Source: Haloterrigena salifodinae
GTDB lineage: Archaea > Halobacteriota > Halobacteria > Halobacteriales > Natrialbaceae
Reading direction: 5' to 3'
Assembly: GCF_003977755.1 (NCBI RefSeq)
Contig: NZ_RQWN01000010.1
Span: forward strand, 1 to 45,610
DNA length: 45,610 nucleotides
Shown here: positions 7,327 through 15,708 of the stretch, in pieces
How positions within the stretch are numbered: position 1 is the first letter of the stretch
How the letters are laid out: every line of letters begins with the position of its first letter
Notes under the pieces: generated by a model
The model's input: only the letters and a program-made list of their open reading frames with translations
Databases searched by the model: none
Told to the model about the DNA's origin: nothing
Translations under genes and position numbers: made by a program

Positions 7327-8829
7327 TCATTTGATCCTCCCGTATGCTGTTATTGTTGGCGTTCGCAAATCAATCTCCTTCCCACCTTGCGACTTTCTCC
7401 TTATTTCCAGATTTATGTCTCCGCTCCCTGAATAAGGTCCGATAGAACTGGAAAACTCGGGATAACTTGCTGGTCCTGAAACCGATTTTGAAGTGATGGT
7501 TTCTCTCGATCCCCCCGAAAAAACAAATAGCTCTGTATCGGCCGTTTCGCCGTCAGGAACCGCCCAACTTGCCGAATAACCGAAGCCAATGGCGTCGAAT
7601 CCTGAAAGACTCGCAAGACTATCAAAGTCTACACGGATACGTCCGTCAAACCCCAGTGTATTCGTATAACTGGTCGAGGTGGTTTTATGATCGCCACTCT
7701 CTCGCTGTACCCAGAGGGGCCACCAATCGCCAGAGTCGCCCATTATCCCCGTTACTGGGCCTGTACCCCCGACCGTTATTTCGTCTGCACTTACCGAGTC
7801 GGCGTTGACTGTACCGGCCTCCGTGATGTCGTGACCATGTGCCCTGATATCTCCGTTTTCACGCAACTCGAGGAAGTCGGTGGTAGCCGCGTTCGAGTTC
7901 TGGAGACGGACACTTCTCCGCCCCGAGTCGTACATGATGTTCGCTACCGGGGAACCGTCATGGTCGAGCCGGAGGTTGATGTTCCCGTCCGATTCAGCTT
8001 CGATGATGAAGTCCATGTTACCGTCATGAGAACCGTCCTCCGTCCGGGGCCCAATGTGGTACTGGTCGACTTTGTAGTAATCGGCCTTAGTGACCGGAGA
8101 TCCACCGGCGATATTGAATCGCTTGACGGGCTGGGCGTCAGTTCCGTCGAAGGGACGGCCTCGAGTATAGATGCCCCAGTGGTTGTGGGCCTTGTCCGCG
8201 GCCATGGTAGCGATCCGCTCCCCAGCCTCGGTGAGAAAGTGAGCACCGGTCGCGTAGCCTGCATCTCCCACGGCCGCGCTGTCGTCCCCCATCTGGAAGA
8301 CGTGCATCCCACGGGCACTGAGCCCCGGCTCACCGCCCCAGAAGCCAACAATTAGATTATCGAGGTTCTTCACCCCGTGGGCTCTCAGAACACTATCAAC
8401 ATCCAGTGGCGACCCGACAGTCACGCCCGATGCCGTATTCGCCCCGATAGAATCGACCTGCAGATTCTCGAGCGAGAGATTCGGGTCGTCGTACTCTCGA
8501 ACGTCGGCCTGTCGATCGAGGATCTCCCGGACGTGGATCTCTTTCGGAGAGCCGTTCGGGACCGTCTGCGTCCCACCGTCGCTGTAGTTGATAACCCATT
8601 CGGCCTCATACGTCCCCGCAAGGGGCCAGCCGCCATCCATCTCGTATTTGACCTCGCTTTCGGGTCGATCCTCGATCGTCGCGACGTCGTTGATGAAGAT
8701 CTCTCCCTCGGGGTCCTCGACGTAGAGTTGGACAGTGTCGTTTGGGCCGAGCGGGATCGTCGCCCGCCCGCGCGTCAGCTGGTCGCGAATGATCGGTCGG
8801 TCGTCTCCTTTTGCGTAGTCTGTGTGCAT
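7327..8829 (-). CDS. Tail fibre with BppU-like N-terminus and divergent C-terminal head
   Basis: 500 aa. The N-terminal about 110 residues match the BppU-like pattern (VQLYVEDPEG, INDVATIEDRPESEVKYEMD) and share INDVATIED-type sequence with the neighbouring spike. The middle contains Gly/Asp-rich fibre sequence with a repeated NADSVSADEITVGG-type knob-shaft motif. The last about 110 residues (WWPLWVQRESGDHKT and on) form a separate domain encoded by noticeably more AT-rich DNA (7330-7650), as expected for an exchangeable receptor-binding tip. Function is host adsorption by position and architecture. Confidence 0.8.
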   Translation of the reverse strand: MHTDYAKGDDRPIIRDQLTRGRATIPLGPNDTVQLYVEDPEGEIFINDVATIEDRPESEVKYEMDGGWPLAGTYEAEWVINYSDGGTQTVPNGSPKEIHVREILDRQADVREYDDPNLSLENLQVDSIGANTASGVTVGSPLDVDSVLRAHGVKNLDNLIVGFWGGEPGLSARGMHVFQMGDDSAAVGDAGYATGAHFLTEAGERIATMAADKAHNHWGIYTRGRPFDGTDAQPVKRFNIAGGSPVTKADYYKVDQYHIGPRTEDGSHDGNMDFIIEAESDGNINLRLDHDGSPVANIMYDSGRRSVRLQNSNAATTDFLELRENGDIRAHGHDITEAGTVNADSVSADEITVGGTGPVTGIMGDSGDWWPLWVQRESGDHKTTSTSYTNTLGFDGRIRVDFDSLASLSGFDAIGFGYSASWAVPDGETADTELFVFSGGSRETITSKSVSGPASYPEFSSSIGPYSGSGDINLEIRRKSQGGKEIDLRTPTITAYGRIK

Positions 8830-8844
8830 GTGGTGTACCTCTGG

Positions 8845-9582
8845 TTAGCTTTCTGGTGGCTCGACGCGCTCAACCTCGTGAATACGCAGTGAGACGTGCT
8901 CTCCACTCCGATATCCCCATCTCCCGGGACCATCGTTCGGACCGATCCCATCGATACTGCTCCCGTTATCGTACGGATGGTCCGCAGAATCGATGTACAC
9001 GATCGCCTCCGACTCGAGCGGATAGTTCGAGTTCGCGTGCCAGACCCCGCCAAGGACCCCGCCGCCGGGCTTGCGGTAGATCCCTACGGCATAGGTCACG
9101 CCGGTCGAAAACCAGTCGTAGGTTTGATCGCTCTCGGCGTCGGTCGCAACGTCCACCTTGTTATCGGAGTTGTCCCGGGACTGGATGCGAAACGTCTCGC
9201 CGGAGTTGATGAGATGCATCTCGTAGCTTGGGTCGCGATCGCCCTCGTTGCTCGGATCGCCAAAGACTGGGAACCAGATCTGGTCGACGTTCTCCCAGCT
9301 GTCGATCGTCATCACGAAGATAATCCATTCGCCGGTGTCCGGGTAGCGCTCGAAACCGGACCCGGGGACCGTCCACATAAAATTGAATCCCTCAAGGCGA
9401 AGCCCGCCGGCAGTGTAGTAGCCAGCGTCGTCGACGATCGTCGTCTCGCCGAGAGTCGAACGCTCGTAGTACGCCGCCATCCTGTCTTCATCGAAGTTTT
9501 CGAAGAAGGTGCGGTCAACACCGTCGACGAGGCCGCCGGACGATGCCGACAGCCCGCCAGCACTAGCTGGATAGCCGCGCAT
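8845..9582 (-). CDS. Tail or baseplate protein with lectin/LamG-like domain
   Basis: 245 aa. After a Gly/Ser-rich start, residues about 25-235 have the alternating beta pattern of a concanavalin-type jelly roll (FFENFDEDRMAAYYER, YDWFSTGVTYAVGIYRK, VSLRIHEVERVEPPES). Its start overlaps the hub gene stop by ATGA (9582-9585). Position between hub and fibres suggests a carbohydrate-binding baseplate appendage. The lectin assignment rests on pattern only. Confidence 0.6.
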   Translation of the reverse strand: MRGYPASAGGLSASSGGLVDGVDRTFFENFDEDRMAAYYERSTLGETTIVDDAGYYTAGGLRLEGFNFMWTVPGSGFERYPDTGEWIIFVMTIDSWENVDQIWFPVFGDPSNEGDRDPSYEMHLINSGETFRIQSRDNSDNKVDVATDAESDQTYDWFSTGVTYAVGIYRKPGGGVLGGVWHANSNYPLESEAIVYIDSADHPYDNGSSIDGIGPNDGPGRWGYRSGEHVSLRIHEVERVEPPES

Positions 9583-10715
9583 CAGCGGATCATCTCCTTG
9601 GTGCTGCTAAGGTCGGCGTCAACCTCCTCAGTACGCTCAGCAACCGAATACGGACGCTCGATATCGAGCGTCCCGCTCGCCTCTCCGAGGCTCTCCTGGT
9701 AGGAGACGCGCTCGAGATCTCGCTCCTCGCCGTAGTACGGGACGTCGACGCGAACCCCTGGCGGCAGCAGCCGCGGGAGGATGTCGACCGAGCCCTCTTG
9801 CTGATCCTCCGCGAGCCGATCCTCAAGAGTGCTGTCGGCGATCTGCTGACAGTCCTCGTCGCTCTCGAGATCAGGCTCGGGACCGATCGACTCCTCAAGA
9901 CGTTCCCCGACACGCGCGATCTCGTCCTCGGCGACGGCCTCGCCGCGATAGCGCCGCCCAAGTTCCTCGGAGTAGGCGCCCTCGACGACGACGGCGTTGC
10001 GGTAGTCGCCGACGTCCCAGCGTGGATCGATATCGATCCGCGTCCATCCGCTTGGTCGGACGATCCGTCCTGGCCGGAACGAGATCACGTCGGGGCCGTC
10101 CGTTGGGAGCATCGTAAAGTAGAACCGCATCCCGGCGCGGTCGTGGAGCTCTTTGAGGATCGACTTCGGCGTCCCAGAAAGCTCGATCTTCGAAAACGCC
10201 TGCGGTTCTTCCGGACTCAACACAAGTGCGTCGAACGGCGTATGGTCGCGCCAGACGCGTTCGATCACTCGATAGAGGTTGACGTTCTGCTCTTCAACCC
10301 GAACGTGACCGAAGCGGATCGCCGAGCCGGGCCCGTATCCCTCAAGGACGGTTTCGGCATCCGTGACCGATGGATCGACGCGCTGCAGCGTCCCGGTAAA
10401 GAGCGTGTTGCCCTGATATCGGACTTCGACGTCGGCAAAGCGCCACTCGGGAAGCGTTGGATCCTCGGGGACGGTCGCCTGCCAATCCGAGGAGTCCGTG
10501 TGCTCGCGGACGACATCGACCGACTCGATATCGGTGAGCGTCCGCGTCTCGCCGGGGTTGCGCTCGAGGTGGATTGAGTACCGCGACGGAACGTCTCCGG
10601 GATCGGTCGGGGAGTAGGACTCTGGAGAGCCAGCAACACCCGGCTGCGGCCCGCTGGCAGTCATCGGCGCCGGCCCTCCTGCCGTTCGTCCTGGAGGCGT
10701 CTCGGGGAGCGTCAC
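9582..10715 (-). CDS. Baseplate hub / tail-associated protein (gp27-gpD type)
   Basis: 377 aa from a GTG placed immediately after the upstream stop (TAAGTG). The first 50 residues are Pro/Gly-rich. Then come features of phage hub proteins: a short SH3-like segment (VEVRYQGNTLFTGTLQRVDP), a VLEGYGPGSAI turn, YRVIERVWRDHTPF, and a long domain ending in an autotransport-like DIERPYSVAERTEEV. Order after the Dit-like gene and before fibres matches the Tal/hub position. An internal ATG at codon 18 is an alternative start. Confidence 0.75.
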   Translation of the reverse strand: MTLPETPPGRTAGGPAPMTASGPQPGVAGSPESYSPTDPGDVPSRYSIHLERNPGETRTLTDIESVDVVREHTDSSDWQATVPEDPTLPEWRFADVEVRYQGNTLFTGTLQRVDPSVTDAETVLEGYGPGSAIRFGHVRVEEQNVNLYRVIERVWRDHTPFDALVLSPEEPQAFSKIELSGTPKSILKELHDRAGMRFYFTMLPTDGPDVISFRPGRIVRPSGWTRIDIDPRWDVGDYRNAVVVEGAYSEELGRRYRGEAVAEDEIARVGERLEESIGPEPDLESDEDCQQIADSTLEDRLAEDQQEGSVDILPRLLPPGVRVDVPYYGEERDLERVSYQESLGEASGTLDIERPYSVAERTEEVDADLSSTKEMIR

Positions 10716-11591
10716 TTAGATCGGCCTCCGGTCGACCGTCACGGCGAGCTGGGCCGACCAGTACTCCTCGTTATCCATGTCGCTGCTCCCGGTGTTGTGC
10801 AGTTGGATCCAGTAGGGCTGGATCTCGTCGGGCGACCCGCCGACGGCGATCTGCCAGGCAGGGTTACCACCGGCGAACTCGGATTCGGCGATCGTCGACT
10901 GGGCGGCGGTGTCCGGGTCACCGGGCTCCATGATTGAGAGTTCCCAGTTGGTATCCCACGACGCCCTGGATCCCTCGAGAAAACGATACTGTGCGACCGA
11001 CCAGACGTGGAGCCACGAATCGCCGGGAACCGCCAGCGGCTGGGCGTAGAAGTCGCCGCTCTCGAGATTGACCGTTGGGGTCGTGATGTTGGGTTGCTGC
11101 CAGCCCTGTCGGCCGGACGGTGCGGGTTCCCGCCGACGGTCCTCGACGTCGTCGATCCCCGACGACTGTGTTGCGTTAGGCCCGATCGAGACGACAGCCA
11201 GGACGACCGCGTCGTTGCTAGCCGTATCGGGTGGCTGGGGTTCCCAGGCGTTCGCGTACCGGTACTCGTTGCCCGAGTCGTCGGTCGGCCACGAGCCAGG
11301 ATCTCCCTCCTGGACGATGGCCTCGCCAGTCCCGTCGCCGGCGTCTTGGACGAGGACAACGTCGCGCCGAGGATCACCGGACCCGTCCGGGTGAGTGACA
11401 GCGGTCGGCGCGAACTCGAGCACGTTGCCGTCGATCTGAACGTAGCCACCGTCGACTTCGGTCTCGACGCTCGAACTCGAGTCGCCCGCCGAGACCTGGC
11501 AGCCCTCGAGGACGCCGTCGCCGCGGGTGGCTCGCCTGTTCTGGTTTTGCGTCAGTGCCGTGTGTGCGTGGCCGATTTGGTACTCGTGCAT
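10716..11591 (-). CDS. Virion-associated baseplate protein
   Basis: 291 aa. The N-terminus MHEYQIGHAHTALTQNQNRRATRGDGVLEGC and a following beta-rich segment (GYVQIDGNVLEFAP) resemble baseplate/fibre-attachment proteins of haloviruses. The C-terminal half is a beta sandwich-like acidic domain ending in AVTVDRRPI. It lies tightly between the Dit-like gene and the hub gene (the hub GTG follows its stop directly), so it is a tail-tip component. I cannot assign a named family. Confidence 0.6.
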   Translation of the reverse strand: MHEYQIGHAHTALTQNQNRRATRGDGVLEGCQVSAGDSSSSVETEVDGGYVQIDGNVLEFAPTAVTHPDGSGDPRRDVVLVQDAGDGTGEAIVQEGDPGSWPTDDSGNEYRYANAWEPQPPDTASNDAVVLAVVSIGPNATQSSGIDDVEDRRREPAPSGRQGWQQPNITTPTVNLESGDFYAQPLAVPGDSWLHVWSVAQYRFLEGSRASWDTNWELSIMEPGDPDTAAQSTIAESEFAGGNPAWQIAVGGSPDEIQPYWIQLHNTGSSDMDNEEYWSAQLAVTVDRRPI

Positions 11592-11607
11592 GTGTGGTCA
11601 GGTCAGG

Positions 11608-12105
11608 TCAGAAGGACAGTTCGGCGACGACCTCGTCGCGAGTCTCGTAGTCGTCGGTCGTCGCGAGCATCGTCACGTCGAGCGTGACGGTGAGCCCCGT
11701 TTCGGGGAGCGCGTTCGTCTCATCGTAGCCGTCGACGAGCCCCCAGACGCCACCGGCTGGCGTCTCGTAGGCTGGCTGGAGGCCGACGAGCAGTGACGGA
11801 TTCCCTGGAGGGACCTGCTCTCGGTAGCGTGGCTCGGCCTCGAGGGGCTCGCGGAGAACGTAGCGTCCGGCCCAACGGCCGATCTCGACGACGCGGTCGT
11901 AGCGATCCGTGTGCTCGAGCGGATCGTAGCTCCGGGGACCGGCGGGATCGTGGCGGAAATTGAACTGCCACGAGCCGCTCTCGGCGACTGTCCGCGGCGG
12001 GATCTCCTCGACGAGGCCGTCTGCGAACGTGACGTACTCCTCGGTGCCGTCATAGAGATAGACATACCATGCGGTCCTCGGGACTGATTTCGGTAGATCT
12101 GGCAT
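11608..12105 (-). CDS. Distal tail (Dit-like) protein
   Basis: 165 aa, directly downstream of the tape measure (9 bp gap) and upstream of hub genes, the classical position of Dit. Sequence is beta-rich, with GRWAGRYVLREPLEAEPR and LTVTLDVTMLATTDDYE, consistent with a tail-tube-like beta-sandwich. The assignment is by synteny plus fold impression. Confidence 0.6.
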   Translation of the reverse strand: MPDLPKSVPRTAWYVYLYDGTEEYVTFADGLVEEIPPRTVAESGSWQFNFRHDPAGPRSYDPLEHTDRYDRVVEIGRWAGRYVLREPLEAEPRYREQVPPGNPSLLVGLQPAYETPAGGVWGLVDGYDETNALPETGLTVTLDVTMLATTDDYETRDEVVAELSF

Positions 12106-12114
12106 GAATGTGGA

Positions 12115-14709
12115 TTACGCAGTTCGATTCTTTTCGCGCCGGCGGCGGTTGCGGACGGCCTCGTCGGCCATGTCCTCGAGGTCGCCGATCGAGACGAGGG
12201 CGTCCCGCGGGAGATCGCCGAAGTCGATCATGATCGGGCGTGGCTCTCTCCCGCTGTTCTGGTTGCCACCATCGCTCGAGTCGGCCGCATTAGCCAGACT
12301 CTCGAGGCGCTGGACCTGATCCGCTTGCATCACCTGCTCGCCCTTGTGAACCACCGCACGACCGGTCTCTCGAATCCGACCACCGACGTCGAGCTGCGGG
12401 AGTGAGATTGAGCCACCACTAATGTCTGCTCCCAGTGCATTTGCAGCCGCTACAGCAGCATCAGGGATATCAATACTACTGGGAATGGCCTCGTTGAACG
12501 CGCCGCGGAACCCTTCTGCGGCGGCGTCGCCAGCCGCGGAGAATGCTGACGAGAGCGTGCCAGCGATGTCCCAGTCGTTATCGAGCCAATTCGTGAGGTC
12601 GCCGAACATCCCCGTTACGTCGCCGTATAGCGTGTCATCGCCGGTCCCGGTCAGCCACTCGGCGGCCGACTCGGCCTTGGAGACGACAGTGTCGATTCCG
12701 CCCTCAACTTTCGAGCTCCCTGTATCCGTAATCCAGCTTGCGATACTCGAGAGGCCCGAGGTGACGGAGCCGTAGAGTGAGTTGTCGCCGGTCCCGTAGA
12801 ACCACTGGAACCCGGTCTTGACGGCGGAGATGTAGCCGTTGATCGCGCCCTTGACGAGCGAGACCGCGGTCGACTTGATATACGCCGCGATATCCTCGAA
12901 CATATCGGGAATCAGCGAGTTCCCGATCAGGCCCTGGTAGAGCCCCTTGGCAGCAGCCATGATCGCGTCGAACGCGAGTTTCGCGGCTGCCTTGAGGATC
13001 CCTGGTCCTTCGTTGATCAGCCATGACCCCGCGTCGATGATCATCGACTTGATAATCGAATCACCGTTCCCGGTAACCGCATTGTAAATATCAAGTGCGA
13101 TGAACCGGATGCCTTCCCCAATCTTCCTAAAGGCGGATTTGAGAAGAGCGGGCCCGTTCGCCTCCAGCCACGTGGCCGCGTCTGATGCGACGCTCTTCAG
13201 CTTCCCGATCGCCTGATTGGCGAACTTGCGAACCACTTCCCTGTTTTCACTCAGAACATAGCCGATTCCGCCGATGGCTGCCACGAGCAAGCCGATCGGG
13301 CCGAGGACTCCTACCACAGCAGTACCGAACGTCCCCATTGTCCCAACGAGGCCAGTGAGTGGCGCTAAGAGTCCACTCACCATTGCTGTAAGCGCGCTGA
13401 ATGGACCGATCACAGTACCGAGGAGTGCGTTGACTGGGCCGAGTACCGCAGTGAGACCTCCGAGCGTACCCACAGCCGTCGAAAGTGGGCCGATAAGCGC
13501 ACCGAACGCGATGAGCAGCGGGCCGAGCGCCGCAGCAACCCCGCCGACGCCGACGATAACTGTCTGTGTCGTCCTGTCGAGCCCCGAGAACCGGTCTGCA
13601 AGATTCGTCGCGAGGTTGGCAGCCTGCCGGATGTACGGCGTCAGTACACTTCCGAACTCGATCGCAAGGTCAGCGACCGACGACTTGAGCATCTCGATCG
13701 AGCCGTGCAGCGTGTCTCGCTGCGTCTCGGCGACTTTCTGCGTCTCGCCGTCGAGTTCGGAGAGGGCCTGAGCCTCGTTTCGGAGTGCGTCGCTCCCCTG
13801 GTCGACAAGCGCCTGCATGGCCGGTCCAGCCTGGTTCCCGAACAGGGCCATGATGTCGGCTGTCTTGGCGCCACTCTCCTCGAGCTGGCCGATGATCTCG
13901 TGGAGGGGGAGCATGTTCCCCTCGGCGTCGTTGACCTTGATGCCGAGGGACTCGATCGTCTCGGCAGCTTTCCCGGTCGGGTTCTGCAGCGACGATAAGG
14001 CAGACCGGAGGCCAGTACCCGCCTTTTCCGCCTTGATACCGACGTCGCCCATCATCCCGATCGCGGCCGAGGTCTCCTCGATCGACATCCCGAGACCGGA
14101 TGCAACCGGCGCAACCTGGCTCATCGCCGAGCCGAGACCCTGCATGGTCTGATTGTGTCGGTTGACCGTACCGGTCATCGTGTCAGTGACCTTGGAGAGT
14201 TCCGAAGCCTCCATTCCGAACGCTGACAGTGTATCTGTGGCTACGTCAGTGGCCTCCTGGAGACCCATTTGCCCCGCCTCAGCCATGGCGGCGACTTGTG
14301 GCATGGCCTCCATCGATTCGGCCGCGTCCATGCCCGCACTGGCGAGGTAGTAGTACGATTCTGCCGCTTGGTTATGCGACATCGTCGTACTCTTTGCGAC
14401 GTCCCGCGCCGTCTTCTCGAGTTTATTACGTTCAGCAGTTGACACATCGCCCATTATTGATATGGACTGCTGCATCGACTTTTCAAAGTCAGCAGCAGTC
14501 TTTGCTGCGGCGCCGCCCATCGCAGCAAGCGGCGCAGTGACGCCGGCGGTCATGGACTTCCCTGCGGATTGCATCCGCTGGCCGGTCGACTCGAACGACG
14601 CGCCCATGTCCTCGGCCTGGCCCTGGACGTCCTCGATCGCGGACTTGGCGCCAGAATGATCTATCTCGATACTGCCGCGTAATTCGCTTAGTGCTCCGAT
14701 AATTGACAC
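12115..14709 (-). CDS. Tail tape measure protein
   Basis: 864 aa from a GTG at 14707-14709 with an AGAGG ribosome site. The N-terminal 50 residues are helical. Residues about 60-340 match the phage minor-tail/TP901 core (KTAADFEKSMQQSISIMGDVSTAERNKLEKTARDVAK). A long hydrophobic, Gly/Ala/Leu-rich block follows (about 385-490), then repeats near 640-720 (SLYGSVTSGL.., TLYGDVTGMF..) and a basic C-terminus. Its length sets tail length, and at roughly 1.5 angstrom per residue it predicts a tail of about 130 nm. It forms the tail-assembly core with the chaperones encoded upstream. Confidence 0.93.
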   Translation of the reverse strand: MSIIGALSELRGSIEIDHSGAKSAIEDVQGQAEDMGASFESTGQRMQSAGKSMTAGVTAPLAAMGGAAAKTAADFEKSMQQSISIMGDVSTAERNKLEKTARDVAKSTTMSHNQAAESYYYLASAGMDAAESMEAMPQVAAMAEAGQMGLQEATDVATDTLSAFGMEASELSKVTDTMTGTVNRHNQTMQGLGSAMSQVAPVASGLGMSIEETSAAIGMMGDVGIKAEKAGTGLRSALSSLQNPTGKAAETIESLGIKVNDAEGNMLPLHEIIGQLEESGAKTADIMALFGNQAGPAMQALVDQGSDALRNEAQALSELDGETQKVAETQRDTLHGSIEMLKSSVADLAIEFGSVLTPYIRQAANLATNLADRFSGLDRTTQTVIVGVGGVAAALGPLLIAFGALIGPLSTAVGTLGGLTAVLGPVNALLGTVIGPFSALTAMVSGLLAPLTGLVGTMGTFGTAVVGVLGPIGLLVAAIGGIGYVLSENREVVRKFANQAIGKLKSVASDAATWLEANGPALLKSAFRKIGEGIRFIALDIYNAVTGNGDSIIKSMIIDAGSWLINEGPGILKAAAKLAFDAIMAAAKGLYQGLIGNSLIPDMFEDIAAYIKSTAVSLVKGAINGYISAVKTGFQWFYGTGDNSLYGSVTSGLSSIASWITDTGSSKVEGGIDTVVSKAESAAEWLTGTGDDTLYGDVTGMFGDLTNWLDNDWDIAGTLSSAFSAAGDAAAEGFRGAFNEAIPSSIDIPDAAVAAANALGADISGGSISLPQLDVGGRIRETGRAVVHKGEQVMQADQVQRLESLANAADSSDGGNQNSGREPRPIMIDFGDLPRDALVSIGDLEDMADEAVRNRRRREKNRTA

Positions 14710-14775
14710 CTCTGTTGAAGACTCCGGATTGCAGGATTCGTGGGCGCGAGCAGCGTGCTCGAGCGTGACCGAACG

Positions 14776-14814
14776 CTTAACTTACTAGTTGTTATCATTA
14801 TAACTAGAGTCGCT
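14776..14814 (+). promoter_or_regulatory. Candidate promoter and operator of the inserted plus-strand gene
   Basis: An AT-rich island in otherwise GC-rich DNA. CTAGTT (14785-14790) and AACTAG (14802-14807) form an inverted repeat around GTTATCATTAT. A TTAACTTA/TTATCATTATAA-like TATA region lies 15-35 nt before the ATG at 14815, compatible with a leaderless haloarchaeal transcript. The inverted repeat could bind a repressor. Confidence 0.45.
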
Positions 14815-15132
14815 ATGGATACTGAGACCCAGGCGGTCGAACCAACCGAATTGAAAACGTGCGAGCGCTGCGAGGGAGAGTTGCCGAAGGGGACGCGCTG
14901 GAAGTGCCCTCACTGCGGGATGCGGCCGTGGCTTGATGCCGTCGTGATGGGCAGCGTCTGTGTGTCGGTCGGGTTGTTCCTGACCGTCACGGTTGTCCTC
15001 GCGATTGTCGGCGTTCCGTTGATGGTTCTCGGAGGGCTAATCGTCTTGCTCGCACCGTTGATGCGGCCACACCGCTCCGATCTCATGTCGGGGCAAGAGA
15101 GAACGATAACCGGCGACGTCGTCGAGAACTAA
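14815..15132 (+). CDS. Zinc-ribbon membrane protein, plus-strand insertion in the tail operon
   Basis: 105 aa from the ATG at 14815. The frame is open upstream, but this ATG sits at the typical spacing from an AT-rich promoter and at the natural start of the domain. A C-x2-C...C-x2-C zinc ribbon (CERCEG, CPHCGM) is followed by two membrane helices (about 45-90). It is encoded opposite to all surrounding tail genes and has its own promoter-like region, as expected of a moron gene expressed outside the late operon. Its stop codon overlaps that of the convergent 15129-15335 gene. Function may be host-envelope modification or exclusion (inference). Confidence 0.75.
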   Translation: MDTETQAVEPTELKTCERCEGELPKGTRWKCPHCGMRPWLDAVVMGSVCVSVGLFLTVTVVLAIVGVPLMVLGGLIVLLAPLMRPHRSDLMSGQERTITGDVVEN

Positions 15133-15335
15133 TCCTCGAGCTCCGAGAGATCGAGCTGCAGCGGGATCCCGTCGGCGATCGCCTCACGCTCGAGTTCGTT
15201 CGTCTTGTTCACGATGTCATCAAAAGCGAGGGCGCCGGCACGGTTCCCGTGCTCACGGGCCGCGTCGCGCTGCTCTTTCGCGTACTCCCGGAGCTCGGCG
15301 AGCGGGCCAAGCGGGCGGACAACATCGTCGGTCAT
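15129..15335 (-). CDS. Small hypothetical tail-operon protein
   Basis: 68 aa, largely helical and charged (LAELREYAKEQRDAAREHGN). Its start overlaps the upstream gene stop by ATGA (15332-15335), and its TAG overlaps the TAA of the plus-strand zinc-ribbon gene. It lies between the chaperone GT and the tape measure. No recognised family. Confidence 0.6.
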   Translation of the reverse strand: MTDDVVRPLGPLAELREYAKEQRDAAREHGNRAGALAFDDIVNKTNELEREAIADGIPLQLDLSELED

Positions 15336-15679
15336 GCTCCCCTCTCTCCGAAAAAGTATGGCCGGGTCTCGATCGACTCGTAGTCACCACCAACCCAGTG
15401 GGCCGTCCCACAGGCGCCGGCATCGAGCTCTCGATCGGGCCCGTAAATCTGGATGTACAGCTCGTCGGCACCCGGCCAGTCAGGATCGTCGATCTGGGCA
15501 ATCGCCTCGAGGACGGCGTCGGCGATCTCTCGAACGTCGTCGTCCGACGGCGCCGAGTCGACCGCGTCGTCTAGCTGGACAACAACCTCGTAGCAGTACT
15601 GTCGACCGTCCGGCGCCGGCGGCAGTTGCTCGGCGTCGACGACGTGAGCAGTGTCCGAACCGGGGAGTAGCGAGCGCAT
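15332..15679 (-). CDS. Hypothetical tail-operon protein
   Basis: 115 aa from the ATG at 15679. A longer in-frame start would be a TTG at 15703 and is less likely. Contains an alternating pattern (YCYEVVVQLDDAV, ELYIQIYGPDREL) suggesting a small alpha/beta fold. It follows the frameshifted T domain by about 30 bp and is coupled by ATGA to the 68-aa gene. No family recognised. Confidence 0.6.
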   Translation of the reverse strand: MRSLLPGSDTAHVVDAEQLPPAPDGRQYCYEVVVQLDDAVDSAPSDDDVREIADAVLEAIAQIDDPDWPGADELYIQIYGPDRELDAGACGTAHWVGGDYESIETRPYFFGERGA

Positions 15680-15708
15680 GAGTAGTATGAAAAACGGATA
15701 CAACTCTA

